Below are positions 34,708 to 47,368 of a stretch of 64,000 nucleotides of DNA, piece by piece. Below the pieces are notes generated by a model that saw only the letters and a program-made list of their open reading frames with translations, made no database searches and was not told where the DNA came from. Position 1 is the first letter of the stretch, and every line of letters begins with the position of its first letter. The stretch comes from Erythrophleum ivorense (Eukaryota > Streptophyta > Magnoliopsida > Fabales > Fabaceae), in the NCBI GenBank assembly GCA_026724425.1, contig JAIUCV010001089.1:121707-185706 (forward strand), written 5' to 3'. The translations under genes and the position numbers were made by a program.

Positions 34708-36000
34708 CTTACATGATGTTAAGAGAGTAGGAACTCATTGAGAGATTTAAAGATATGAATCTCTCATGTCAAGTGCATTCTAGGAAGCTATTAATGAGTG
34801 AAACCCAAATAGAAAGTGACTTGAGAGATCAAATAAGAGAAGTCCAGCAAGCAGATGAGTATGTGAGAAAAGTAAGAACTTAAATATCCTAAGGTAGCTT
34901 CTCAAACTTCAATCTATCTGAGGATGAAATAATAAGATTTAGGAATAGGTTGTATATGTCTAAGAACTCAAAATTGAAAGAAATAATACTAGAAGAGATG
35001 CTTAAAAATAAATATAGCATTCATCCAGGCAGTAACAAAATGTATCATGATCTAAAGAAAATGTTTTGGTGGCCTAGAATGAAAACATACATAGTTAAGT
35101 ATGTGTCATGGTGTTTAGTATGTTAGAGAGTTAAAATAGAATACAAAAATCTAGCTGGGCTACTTTAGCCCTTAGATATCTTGGAGTGGAAATAGAATAG
35201 CATAATTATGAATTTTGTGATAGGATTGCCAAGGACATCATCATGGCATGATGCCATATGGGTAATAATGGACAGGCTAACAAGTCAGCTCATCTCTTGG
35301 CAATTAGAGCTACTTACACCCTGGAGAAGTTAGCCAAGCTGTACATAAAAGAAATAATAAGACTACATGGTGTGCCTAAAAGCATAATATTAGATAGAGA
35401 TCCCAGATTCACTTTGAATTTCTACAGGTCGTTATAGGATGCCCTAAGAACCAGATTGAGATTTAGTACCTCCTATTACACTTAGATAGATGGTCAAACA
35501 AAAAGAACCATCTAAACCCTAGAAGACATGTTGAGGGCTTATGTATTAAAGCTAAAGGGTAACTGGGATACCTATTTGTCTCTAGCAGAATTTCCCTATA
35601 ATAATAGTTATCGGTTTAGTATTCAAATGGCACTGTATAAGGTATTGTATAGGAGAAAGTGTAAGTCCCTAATATGTTGCACTGAGTTTGGAGAAAGGAG
35701 CCTTATAGGCCCAGAATTAGTAGACTAGACCTCGAGACAAATAAAAATAATCATAAAGAAACTCCTAATAGTGCAAAGTAGAAAAAAAAGTTATATAGAA
35801 AAAAGGAGAAGGCTATTAGAGTTTAAGGTTGGAGATTATGTGTTTATTAGAGTGTCTCTAGTAATAGGGATATGTAAGTCTATTAAGAGTAGAAACCTCA
35901 GTTCAAAGTACATAGATCCATTCCAAATTCTTAATAAAGTTAGACCTGTATCCTATAGACTTGCCCTTCCCTCAAACTAAGCCAAATACATAATGTCTTC
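34708..36000 (+). pseudogene. pol: TA integrase, broken
   Basis: This resumes TA pol after T5, in register with TC from the stretch equivalent to AHMIIREQELL. The zinc-binding part reads EEMLKNKYSIHPGSNKMYHDL and SWCLVC: the first His has been lost (GCTTAAA reading Leu-Lys). The catalytic Asp of MDF is Asn (MNF, codon 35211-35213), LDRDPRF keeps its Asp, and the Glu of GQTER is Lys (GQTKR, codon 35501-35503). The segment 35528-35728 keeps GNWDTYLSLAEFPYNNSY, and 35771-35980 keeps KSYIEKRRRLLEFKVGDYVF and the GPF-like region. Many TAG stops occur. Two of three catalytic acids are gone, so this enzyme is dead regardless of stops. Confidence 0.9.
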
Positions 36001-36250
36001 CACGTATCCTGACTCAAAAAGTACCAGCTTGGCCCCTCACATGTCATAGAATATGAGAATGTGCATTTACAAAATAATCTATCTTATACATTATCACCAG
36101 ATCAAGTTATGGATACTAAACTAAAGCAGTTAAGGAATAAGGTTATATCACTAGTGAAAGTGGTTTGGAAATGGCTATCTCCTGAGGAAGCTACTTGGGA
36201 ACTGGAAGAAGAGATGAAAAAGAAATATTCATAGCTATTTCAATAGGGTA
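36001..36250 (+). pseudogene. TA chromodomain remnant
   Basis: Reading across frames, the nucleotide sequence matches TC's chromodomain: CATGTCATAGAATATGAGAA, then segments equivalent to DQVMDTKLKQLRNK, SLVKVVWKWLSPEEATWELEEEM. Here the Trp after VKVV is kept (TGG), unlike in TC. The tail ends shortly before the polypurine tract. The frame is broken upstream. Confidence 0.8.
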
Positions 36251-36282
36251 TGTATCTAAATTTTAAGGATAAAATTTTATTT

Positions 36283-36295
36283 AAAGGGGGAGAAA
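36283..36295 (+). other. Polypurine tract of TA
   Basis: AAAGGGGGAGAAA stands directly before the right LTR start TGTAATACCCC. Confidence 0.85.
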
Positions 36296-38164
36296 TGTAA
36301 TACCCCTTTGTTCTAAAAGTCATAAAACTAAGGATATTACAAAAGGAAGTCCCTTAAATTGAATGATCAGAGGCTAAATAAAATTAGAGTGATAATCTAG
36401 ACATCTAAAAATGAGAATATAAGAATAAAGATGTTCGAAAAGCAAAACCAAAATAGCTAAGCAAAATTAGACAAAAGGGCAGTGGCATTTTATAATTTTG
36501 GGTAATCTTTAGAAAACTCAAAAGAGGAATCTTTAAATGAGAAATTGAGTTTTCTTAGGTTCTTAGAGGCCCTAAAAACCATAGGAACTCCTAAAATTGT
36601 CAAAATTTCTCTAATATGCATTTTAGAGTGTCAATTGACCAAAACTTTGACCAAATTATTTGGTAAGATTTTAAATCAAAATTGATTAAAACCAAAGGCA
36701 TTTTATGAATTAGAAAACCTAAATTTCATGATGGAAAAGATGGTTCTCAAAAAGGAGTTGAAATGAGCCCAAATGGAAAGAACTAAGAAAAAAGACAAAA
36801 TGGGAAATTAATGAATGTTATAATTAGGCAATTTTACTTCTCAAAGTCATGCCCTATCTCGTCCTCATTTCTTGACCACCCTTGTTTTGCCTCAAATCAG
36901 AAAATCACTCTCCTTGAAGTGGCACACAAGAAAGAGAAGAGAAGGGAGGAAAATTCACGCAAAAAGAGTAAGAAACCCACCACTTTTTCATGCTTTTCCT
37001 TTTACTTAACTTTTCCTCCTCTTTCTCCTCTTTCTTCTCATGGTTTTGATGATTAATTTGAAGCTGTTTCATGGCTAGTTTAGTAGGAGGAAGAGAGAAT
37101 TTGAAGGAGAGCTTAGCAGCTTTAAAAAGTTCGAAAAGCTTGAAACCAAGGTAAGATTCATGGTGTAACCTTGCTCCATCTTGCTTCCTCTTCTCTTGTA
37201 CATCTCGGCCAGACCTAGGCCCATCTAGGAGGGTATGAATTCTAGTTATAGCAAGGTAGTAACAAGATTTTTAAAGCATGAGGAGCAAGAATATGCAATT
37301 GGAACTAAAAGAGAAGCTTTAGAAATCAAGTTCTGGTAAACAAAGTTTTAGTTGCACCAATGAAATTTTGAAGCTTTCTAATGATAATCTAGCTTATATA
37401 AGAGTATGTATAAGTTCATAAGAGGTCTAGGAAGTTTCATGGTTCCTAAAACCCCTAGGAAATTGAATGAAACTCTATAGGCTCTTTACTTACTACATGT
37501 CTCGACCAAGCGAGAGAATAAGAACCTAGGGAGAATTTTCTTTAATTCCAATGATAGAAATAGTCTAGATATGAATAATAAACACCAAAGGGACCATTAG
37601 TTTGAATTTAGAAATCATATTTATAAGATGAAAGTTTAGGTTCCATTTTTGGCATAAAGAAGCAACTTGATGTTTGGCTCTTTGAATTGAGTTTGAGATG
37701 ACTATAATGAGTTTAAATAGAGTGATGAGACTTAAATTGAATGAGAAATTGGAGCCAAGATTATGAATTAGGTAGGTTGCTTGATTGTTCCTTTGTATGG
37801 AACCTTATTTATACCATAAGCTAGAATATGTTTACATAGAGGTTATGTAAGGCTAGAATTAGTTCCAATGATGTATTTGTGACTTATTTGATGTGTCTAG
37901 GCCAAGCAAATCAAGCTCCTCCTAAGTGTATGTGTATGGCCAAGAAGGGGAAGTAGACTTCAAGGAAGAAAACTTGTATTTCTTGTCTCAAGGTAGCTCT
38001 CTATCCTTTCTTGTATGTATTTCTTAGTTGTTTGATTGTCCTTGGATACTTGTATGTATGATTGAATCAAGAGATATGCCTATAACTATTGATTAAATGT
38101 TTTGTTACCATTATATTTTTAGAAATGTATTTTCAATGTAAGATGGCTTTAATGGGTGAAGTTA

Positions 38165-40986
38165 TGTAACACCCCATAATTAATTAAAGTGTTAATCATG
38201 GATTAGGTTAATTAAAAATAATTAATATGGGATAATCAAGCAAGTTAAGTGAATGGAGATTTTATAAAGATAAATTATTAACATGGGTTTGAGATTTAAT
38301 TGGGAGAGAAATTTCATCTAGGCCCAAATTAATGTAAAAGGTCATGATAAGAGGCTAATGGAGGCCCAATAAGCTAGGTGCAGGCCCAATATAATTCAAT
38401 CTGATAGAGGCCTAAGATCCATCTTGCATAGGCTCTTAGGAAGGCCCAATAAACCTTGTGCAGACCCAAAATAATGGAGATCCTAAAACTTGGTCTGGCC
38501 CAATTGAAATTTCAGCAACCCAACACTTTAAAACTGGCCCAACAAGCTAAACTTTGAAGCCCAAATGGAGATGGACCTTGGATCAACCCATGACCCATAT
38601 TAGACCTAACTTAAACCCAACTAAGACCCTAAATGCATCAGCCACTATCCCATTTTTTTGAAACACAAAGGAGAAATTCGGAGGTCCAAAGGGGAGGCTA
38701 GGGTTCTTGGCCTAAATCCACCATTTCTCACCTCTAAGCTCAAAATCAGCCAAGCTAATAGTTATATAACTTAATCCTCTCATCTTTCTCTTCATTTTGG
38801 TCTGATTAGTTTTTCATTTGGAGTATTTTCACTATATCCAAAATCTAAAATGTGGGTGTTTGGAGATTTTCTTGATGAAATTCATAGGTTGAGACTAGAG
38901 CTGCCATTAAATAAGTATAAACCCTCCATTTTGATGCTTTCTTTGCTAGTTTGAGACCCCCATAGTATGGGTATTAATTTCCTACGAATTTGCTTAGGAT
39001 TTTGGATTAAATATTGAAGTTTCTGGTGGGGGACATACTTAATCCGAATTTGAGACTTGTAATGGTTAGGTAAGTGATTCTTAGATAATCATTAGCATTT
39101 TAAATTCTTTGAGTACTGATTGCGACTGTTAATGATGAATTAGAGTAGTAATTCTATGATGCTATGGTTATAGGAGGATTTCTGCACCATTGGTGACTGT
39201 TGCAAGTGTCTACAAGTGAGGTAACCGGGTTTATAAAAATTCCATGCATATATATGATTTAATTTCATATGTTGCTGTACATAAATGATTTGAAATGTTG
39301 AATGGATTGGTTGGCTATCTGTTGAATTGTGATTGGACTTTGTGAGTCCATGGTGGACTATGGTGCGACTGCCACCCGTGCATGTGCTTCAATCGGGCAT
39401 CGAGTTATGATCAAACCCCAGGTGCACTGAGCCCTAGTTGTCTCAATGAGGAGTAGGTGTCGTAGACGGGCCTCTCCTAGTGTTAATGGCCTTGAACATG
39501 TGGAAATATGATTGCTAGTATGGGATAGTAATTTTGATAGCCTACCTGTTTCATTTACTGATATGACTAGTATTTTGCTGTTGCTTATGTGAAATTATGC
39601 ATGTATGCTAATTAAACTAGAATATATGATAGAATTGCCTTAGTTACTGATTTATATCTCACCCCATTTTATGGGATTAATATTTCAGGTGAAGGTTCTT
39701 CAGGTAAGGATAAGGGTAAACAAGTGGATGAACATCCATGAGCTGAGGCCGGGTGTGGAGAGCTACACTTGGTCTGAGTAGTATAAAGTAGATGCTAATT
39801 TTGTTAACTTTTGTATAGCATCATCATGTATTTGCATTGCCAAGTGAAGGAGATTGTATTTTGTTAACATGGAATATAACTAATGAGTAATAGGCTTTAC
39901 ATTAGCTATTGATGGATGTATGAATCTTGACACTCATTTTGGCTAATGAACCTATGATATCTTGACTATTTGAGTAATGTAATTCTATGATATATTGATG
40001 CATGAAATACTCAATGAAATTATGATTGAATGGCCATTGTGAGAAATTATAAATATGTTGATATAAGACCAATGAATGAGTAGGAGAATCCATCTTTAAT
40101 TGTGGGATGGGTATTGATCTAATGGCTAAGGAATTGAGTAGATAAGTGCTAATAGAACCTTATAATAAGTAGGAGAGTGGCCCTAGAAGGTCCCTAGATA
40201 GAGAGTGGAGAGTATGAGGCAAAGTTATAAGAGTAGTAGGATCAGAAGGCATTTGGCTGCGGCCAAAATATGGTTAACCGTGGCCAATAGTGGCGAAGTT
40301 GCCCAGGGAGAGCACCAGAGAGCAATTCGTCACGGTGCATAGCGAATTAGCCACGGTGAAATGTGAAAGGCTAAACTGGGAGTTATCCAGAAGGTAAGTC
40401 ACTGCGGCGAATTGAGGAATTAGCCGCAGTGAACTTTTGTGAAAATGAGCCAGGCATTCCAAAGAGGAATTGGCCGTAACGAAAGTAGGTATTGGCTGCG
40501 GACAATAGCAAGAGGCGAGCAAGGGAAGTTCCAAGAGGCTTCTTCGCCACGGCGCCATGTAGGTTGGCCGCGACGAAGGTCCAACTCGCCGCGGTGAAAT
40601 TACTAGCGATGCGAGGGGTGAAGCCGAGGGGAATTGGTCGTGGCTAAAGGGAAATTGGCCACGGTGAATGTCCTGAAATCCCTATATTGACTAGAAAATC
40701 TTGGTTTTCCATATTGTAACCCCAAGGGATGACTTGTAAACATTAATAGAAGATAAATGTGAGTTGAAATGATAGGTAATAGAATCAAGGCTCATAAATG
40801 AATGTTGTTTCCCCTGAGGTACATAAGTGTTCGTAATTATATGGTTGATGACTCTAATAAAATTAAGGTTCAAATTTTTCCATATTTTCACAATGTAATT
40901 AGTCTTAATGACATGTAACCATGGATTAGGGTTGTTAATCACGTATTTAACCTTAATTACAATGATTAGAAGTTAGGGTCATCACA
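38165..40986 (+). mobile_element. Solo LTR J2 (J family) inside TA right LTR
   Basis: A complete 2,822-bp LTR starts TGTAACACCCCATAATT and ends GGGTCATCACA, with an exact duplication AGTTA at 38160-38164 and 40987-40991. It matches J1 end to end. It sits in the first unit of the AAAAGTCC array of TA's right LTR (GGTGAAGTTA | TGCCAAAAGTCC). No internal region is present. Confidence 0.93.
40255..40675. repeat. Palindrome array (TTNGCCGCGGCNAA type) in J2
   Basis: At least a dozen degenerate sites, such as TTGGCTGCGGCCAA, TTCGCCACGGCGCC, TTGGCCGCGACGAA and CTCGCCGCGGTGAA, are spread over 420 bp. Most deviations from the palindrome are C-to-T or G-to-A, as expected from decay of methylated CpG. 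Confidence 0.85.
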
Positions 40987-41166
40987 AGTTATGCCAAAAG
41001 TCCTTTCGATTGGGTAAGGAGAAGCCAAAAGTCCCTAAGAATAGATAATACATAGCCAAAAGTCTTAAGAAGGAGTAAGGCTAAGTCCAAAGTCCTTAAA
41101 AGTGGGTAAGGCTAATCTAAAAGTCCTTAAAAGTAATTGGGTGAGGCTAGACCAAAAGTCCTTACA
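40987..41166 (+). repeat. AAAAGTCC tandem array in TA right LTR
   Basis: Six units of 31-33 bp correspond one for one to the left LTR array at 14318-14500. The first unit is split by J2. Confidence 0.87.
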
Positions 41167-42727
41167 GCCTATGTTTGATTTGAATAAGTACATATGACTT
41201 GAAAATGTGATTATGTATGCCTACTCTAATCATTTAGTACATACTTGCATTCTTTGACATGCAAATGTGTTGTATATATATGCTTGAAAGGGAAAAAGAA
41301 ATATTGGGATTTTTTAAATCTCACTCTTCCCCATTTTATGTCTAACCATATCTAGGTGAGCTTTATGGAGCAAGAGATGGAAGCCAGTGATCTTGAGTGA
41401 TGAGACTTTGACAATAGAATAAGATTGTGTAATTTAATGTAAAAGTACAGATGTATATGACATTATGAGATGTGAAACCTTGAGCCCATGTAAAAGTATG
41501 TAATTATGATGTATAAATCAAAATTGGAGCTAAATGTTTATATATGTAAATTTTTGACATCCTTGAGCCTTAGTGTACATATGTATAAGAACAAGTGGAT
41601 GAGTGATTTTATTTCTATATGCTTTGTTTAAACTTTTAGATGTGCTCAAATGGCCATGGTATGATTAGAAGGCCATTTGGTAACATTTGAAGCCATGTGG
41701 ATCCCATAATTGACCATATTCTTGCCCTGAACCAAGGTCTAACCAAATGGATGAATTTTTGCATGAAATTTGGCAAGTATATAGGTCTCATCTAGAGCTT
41801 TTTACAAAATTAAAGAACACTAATTTTGGAGCTCTAGAGAATTTATTATGATTTTTCAAAGTTGGCCAAATTATGTAGAAACTGTCACTATTCATATGGT
41901 TAGTTTAGTTTTTAGTGTCTTTCAGTGGCCAAATGAAGTCCAATACTCATGAAAGTATACAAGCATATAGTAGATATCATAAGCTTTCTATAGCCATTAA
42001 GAGTCCCTAATTTCAAGCTCTGTAGAGGGAGAAATGAATTTTTGAAGTTCCTAGTCTACTATTGTCTGAACCAATGACCCAATTACTATTCCATTAGCAT
42101 TTTATAGGTCAAACATGATTGTTTCAACCTAAAAATTTTATGGCATAGAAAGTCATAATTAACATCATTTGGATTTTCTAGAATTAGTTATGATTTTTCA
42201 AAGTTTACATCAGAATATAGAGCGTGTGGAAAATTGCAAGTGTAATATGATTTTGTGATGTATGCCTTGGAGCCAAAATTTATGGTTCAAATTGTGATTT
42301 TTTTTTATTGAACAAATGTGTTATAAGCTAAAAATGAGTTTGGTAAGTCCACATGATCCATTTAGCCAAAGATAAATTATTTTTGGCTTTTAATAATGGT
42401 AAATTCCATTGCTAAAAGTAATTCTTTTGTAAAAATGGATACTTTTAGCTACTTATGATACAAATTAAAGGCTAGCTATATATGGTGTTATAGTATGTGT
42501 GTGTGAGACCGAACCAAAGAGTTAGAAACCAAGGAAGGGAATTTGTGCTTCTTGACTCAAAGTAGCTCTTCATCCATTCTTGTATGCATTTCTTGGTTGT
42601 TTGATTGTCATTGATTGCTTGTATGTATGTTTGAATCAGGAAACATGCCTATAGCTATTGTTTTGATGCTTTGGTACGATTATGCTTCTTGATTTGCATT
42701 TTGAATGTGAGATGGCTCTTGATGGGT

Positions 42728-42908
42728 GAGATTATGCCAAAAGTCCTTTGAATTAGGTAAGATGAAGCCAAAAGTCCCTAAGTAAGGATGAAACAAGGCC
42801 AAAAGTCTCATGGAATAAATGAAGGTAAGTCAAAAGTCCCTAAAAAGTAGGTGAAGCTAATCCAAAAGTCCTAATAATTGGATGAGGCTAGAACAAAAGT
42901 TCCTAGTG
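42728..42908 (+). repeat. AAAAGTCC tandem array in T2
   Basis: Six degenerate units read GGGTGAGATTATGCCAAAAGTCC and so on to GAGGCTAGAACAAAAGTTCC. Confidence 0.85.
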
Positions 42909-45900
42909 CTTCTTTTTGATCTTGTTGTATTCAGATGACTTTGGAAATATGATTATGTTTGATGTATGGAAGGATTCAATGCATGCTTGCTCTCTTTGAT
43001 ATGATAACATGCTATATATGTATACTTGAAGGGTGAATGAATTATTGGGATTTTTTGAATCTCACTTTCCCCCACTTTATGTCTAACCTTGCTTAGGTAA
43101 CTCTCATGGAGCAAGGAATGTAGGCCAAGAAGCTTAAGTTGTAGCACTTTGATAATAGAATAGAATTTGATGTAATTTAATGTCAAAGTATATATGTATA
43201 TGTTATTTATGAGATGTAACCTTTCACTTATGTGAAAAATTTTGGAAATATGTTGTATGTACTAAATTTAGAGCCAAATATATGAGAACATAGATTTTTG
43301 GTATGTGTATGGCCTGCCAAGTGTATGTATAAAGCCAAGTAGGAAAGTGGTTTAGTTCTATGATATTTTAGACCTAATATATTCTCTTATATTCTGTATT
43401 TGAGGTTTTAGACATGCTCAAATGGTCACAATGCATGTGAGAAGCCATTTTGAAACACTTGAAACCATTTGTGCACCATTTTGAGACATAATCTTGCCTT
43501 AAACCAAAACCGACCAATGGACAAATTTTGGCATAAGATTTGGTAGGTATATATATCTCATTTAAAAATTTTCATAGTGCTAAAGAATAAGATTTTTTTA
43601 GCTTTTTAGAATTCATTATGATTTTTCAAAATTGGTTGAATTATGTAGAAACTGGTTGTTTCTATTTATTTGATTAGTTTGGTTTTCTAGGTATTTGAGG
43701 TGGCAAATGAAGTCTAGTAATCATGAAATTTTACTAACATATATTTGACATCATAATATTTTTATAGCAACTGAGATCACCAAATTTAGAGCTATGTAAC
43801 TCAAGATATAAATTTTTAGAATTCCAAGTTTGCACTTGGGAGAAATTCTGATAGTGGTACTATTCCATTAGAATTTTGTAGCCTAAATGATATTTTTTTG
43901 ACCTAAAATTTTTACATCATGTATATTACATTATAATCATTTAATAGAGTCTTAGTTTGCATGATTTGGAATTTTCTATCTCAAGTTATAAATTTTTGAA
44001 GTTGTGACAAAATTTATGGAACCATGAAAAATGGAAGTGTAATGCTAGTCTTGATGTGTATAGCTTAAACCCCAAATCCATACTTCATTTTGTGATGTTT
44101 CTGTATGAACAAGTGTATTAAGGATGAAATATGAGTTTGGTAAGTTGAAATGGTTCATTTAACCAAAAATAAATTATTTTGACCTTTAATGACGGTAAAT
44201 TCCACTGCTAGAAGTATTAAATTTACAAAAGTGGATGTTATAGGCACTTTGAGACTCAAATTAAGTGTGATCTATCATGGTATTACAATTTCAACTTGCC
44301 AATCTCAAATGTCATCCTTAATATGCTTGTTCAATTAGAAATGTCACAAAAAGAAGCATGGAATTTGTGTTTAAGGTCAAGCATCACATACTAACACAAT
44401 TACATCATTCCATCATGGTTCCATAATTCTGTCAAAAGTTCAAAACTTCATGCCTTGAACTAGAGAGCTCCAAATCATGTAAATGTGGACATTCTGGAAA
44501 GCTCATGACATAAAATACATGCTGTAAAAATTTTAGATCAAAATAAATTCACTTGTGCTAACAAAATCTGATGGAACAATACCACTATCAAATTCTTGTA
44601 CATATGCAAACCTGGAACTTTGGAAATGCATATCTTGAGCTACACAACTCAAAATTGAGTGATCCTAATGGCTATGGAAACCTTATAATACCAACTATAT
44701 GCTTGTAAATTTTCAAAAATATTGGAGTTTATTTGGCCCTTTAAATACATAGAAAACTAAAACTGATCAAATGAATAGTGATAGGGCAAATCTACAATTT
44801 TCATCCAATTTTGAAAAATCATAAAAAAATTCTACAAAGTGCTAAAATTTGTGTTCTTTAGCTCTGTGAAAAGATTTGAATAAGATTTAAATTTTTGCTA
44901 AATTTCGTGCCAAAATTCATTCATTTGGTCTAGTTTTAGTTCAGGGATAGATTATGGCTCAAAATTGCATTAAATGGTCCAAAATGGCTTCTTACATAAG
45001 TTGTGACCATTTGAGCATGTGCCAAATATGAAGCACAACATGTAAGACCATCTCAGTAGGTCCTAAATATCATGCATCTCAAAATCACCTATCCACTTGG
45101 TGTAATATCTTAACCTATTAGCTATTATACCATAGTCTCATTATCCATCTCAATGCATTTCATATGGATTAGAGCACAAATATAAGGAATACATACACTT
45201 GACCATGAAAAATAATGAATATTTAATGAAATATAATTGTGTTAATTATGTTATGTAAGATCTCATTTATGCCTCATGGACCATGTGAACTTATCAATAT
45301 CATTCTCTACTCATAACATATCCATACAAGTCATAACCATCACCAAATATCTCAAGAACCTCAGGTTTTAGGTCACATGTCACAAAATCAATGGTTTGCT
45401 CTCAGGTTCAAATTCCAACCTTCTGATACAAACTTTGAAAATTCATAACTAATTCTAGAAAAATTGACATCCAATAAACCATACAATTCTAGAAAGCTGT
45501 GGATGTCTAATTTTGAATAAAAATATTTCCAGACCAATGTTAAACTCATAGAAATTGATAGAATATTAACTCAGGTCTAGCTGCATTATTGGTACTATTA
45601 TACAACTTCAAAAATTTATTTCGCCCTCTATAGAGCTCCAAATGAGGTGATTTTAGTGGTTATGAAAAGCTTATGATATCTAGTTTATACTTGTAAAATT
45701 TAATAAGCATTATACTTTATTTGATCCATGTGTGACATATAGAAATAAACTAACCAAATGAACAATAACCATACCATTTCTACATAATTTGGCCAACTTT
45801 AAAAAATCATAATAAATTGTATAGAGCTCCAAATTGAGTGCTCTTTAACTCTGTGTAAAGCTCTCAATAAGCCCTAGTTGTTGGCCAAATTTCATGAAAA

Positions 45901-46539
45901 AACTCACTCATTTGGTTAGGCTTTGGTCTAACTCAAGAAATGATCAAAATGGAAGTCCACAATGGTTCATAATGCTACCAAATGACCTTCTTGACCATCC
46001 ATAGCCACTTGGGCATGCCTTAAAGCACCATTGTAGCCTAGGGAACCATGCCAAATGGTTCAAATTGTCATGGATTTCAATCTCATCTTGCCACTTGCAA
46101 TCATACACATGTCTATACTAGCACATGGGTGGTAAAAACTCACATAAACATACATTTGGTTCTACTTTTCATTCATAGATGATATCCACATACTTTTATA
46201 TATGCTCAATAGTTTACAAGCCATAAACTACTCATACATACATACTTTGCCATTACATTACATTAAAAGTTATTCTATTGTCAAAGTGTGACAACTCATG
46301 CTTCTTAGACTCCATTCTTGCTTCCTTGAACTTCACCTAGGTATGATTAAATGGAAAATAGGGATGAATGAGATCCAAGAATCCCAATAGCTCTTAACCC
46401 TTTTCAAACATACATAATGGATGTATATAAATGTCAATGAATGCATGCATGACACTCAAGCTATTAATGAGCATACATACAATATTTTTCTTGTCACATA
46501 AACTCATATATAACAAACATAAGCTCTCAAGGGCATTGG

Positions 46540-46705
46540 TCTAGCCTCACCCACCTTTCTTGGAACTTTTGGATTTGCCTCACCTACTTTCAAGGGACTT
46601 TTGACTTAATCTCACTCTTCTTAAGACTTTTGGCTTTGTCTCGTCCATTTCTAGGGACTTTGGGCTCATCTTCACCCTTGCTAAGGGACTTTTAGCATCA
46701 CCAAA
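46540..46705 (-). repeat. AAAAGTCC tandem array in T6
   Basis: This reads on the plus strand as GGGACTTTTGACTTAATCTCAC-type units, about five in number. Confidence 0.85.
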
Positions 46706-47368
46706 CCCATGCAAGCCATAATGCAACCATAAACACATTTTAAGAAACATAATGGTACCATAACATGTAAGCATTGGCTAGAAACATTTCTCATGCCTTA
46801 AACATACACACAAGCAATCAAAGACAAGCAAACATCCAAGCTATGCATGAGAGAAAGATTAAAGAGCTACCTTGAAGTAAGAACACAACACTTTTCTCTT
46901 GAAATTCTTCTTCCCCTTTCTCAGCCAACCTTTACAATTAGGTGGTCCTTGGTTTTCTTGGCTTAGACACATCAAAAGAGACATATATCACTCATAGGAA
47001 CAAGCTTTGGCATCATACACACTCTATGTGAAACTATTTTGTTCCATGGCTCCATTATGCTTCCATACAAGACATTATGAAGCAACTATGAGAATTCATC
47101 ATCTTGGCTCTCATTTCCCATTCATTTTAAGTCTCTTGACTTTATTTAGACTCCTTGGAGTCATCACAAATTCATTCCCAAGAACCTAGACATAAGTTGG
47201 TTCTTTAAGGCTTATTATGGAACCTACACCTCTATCTCACAAACCAAGGCTTTTAATTTTTTTTCAAGGCTTCCTTTGATATTCTTCCATCATATTTAAT
47301 CCCTTTCTAACCTTAGAAAAATTTAAAACTCTCCTTAGGTGTATGAAGAGCTCTTAGGTGAGACTATG

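Larger units (their letters stand above)
12461..42492 (+). mobile_element. Ty3/gypsy Tekay-type chromovirus TA, old, split by T4, T5 and J2
   Basis: The left LTR starts TGTAATGCC at 12461 and the right LTR ends GGTGTTATA at 42492. The duplication is GTGTG (12456-12460) versus GTATG (42493-42497), one base different. Removing T4, T5 and J2 with one copy of each duplication leaves about 11.5 kb: LTRs of about 3.4 kb and an internal region of about 4.76 kb. Order: primer-binding site, gag, zinc knuckles, protease, reverse transcriptase, RNase H, integrase, chromodomain remnant, polypurine tract. The two LTRs differ clearly, visibly more than those of TC, so TA is older, as nesting requires. Protein reading is broken by many stops. 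Active-site changes include DSG to DLG in protease, FIDD to FIND in reverse transcriptase and loss of two integrase acids. Confidence 0.92.
36296..42492 (+). repeat. Right LTR of TA, interrupted by J2
   Basis: Without J2 this is about 3.37 kb (36296-38164 plus 40992-42492), against 3,398 bp for the left LTR. It matches the left LTR from the ATTCTAAAAGTC-like start to GGCTAGCTATATATGGTGTTATA. A donor-like AAG|GTAAG recurs near 37150. Confidence 0.9.
4793..44287 (+). mobile_element. Solo LTR T2 (T family), split by H1 and chromovirus TA
   Basis: T2 starts TATAATAACTGG, a decayed TGTAAT start, and ends GGTATTACA. It has an exact duplication, ATTTC, at 4788-4792 and 44288-44292. Its own sequence is 4793-5844, 11925-12460 and 42498-44287, about 3.38 kb, the normal T-family LTR length. 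No internal region exists, so it is a solo LTR. The sequence across the TA insertion reads through in register (CCTATGTGTG | GTATGTGTGTGTGAG). It is among the most decayed copies, which fits its position near the outside of the nest. Confidence 0.85.
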
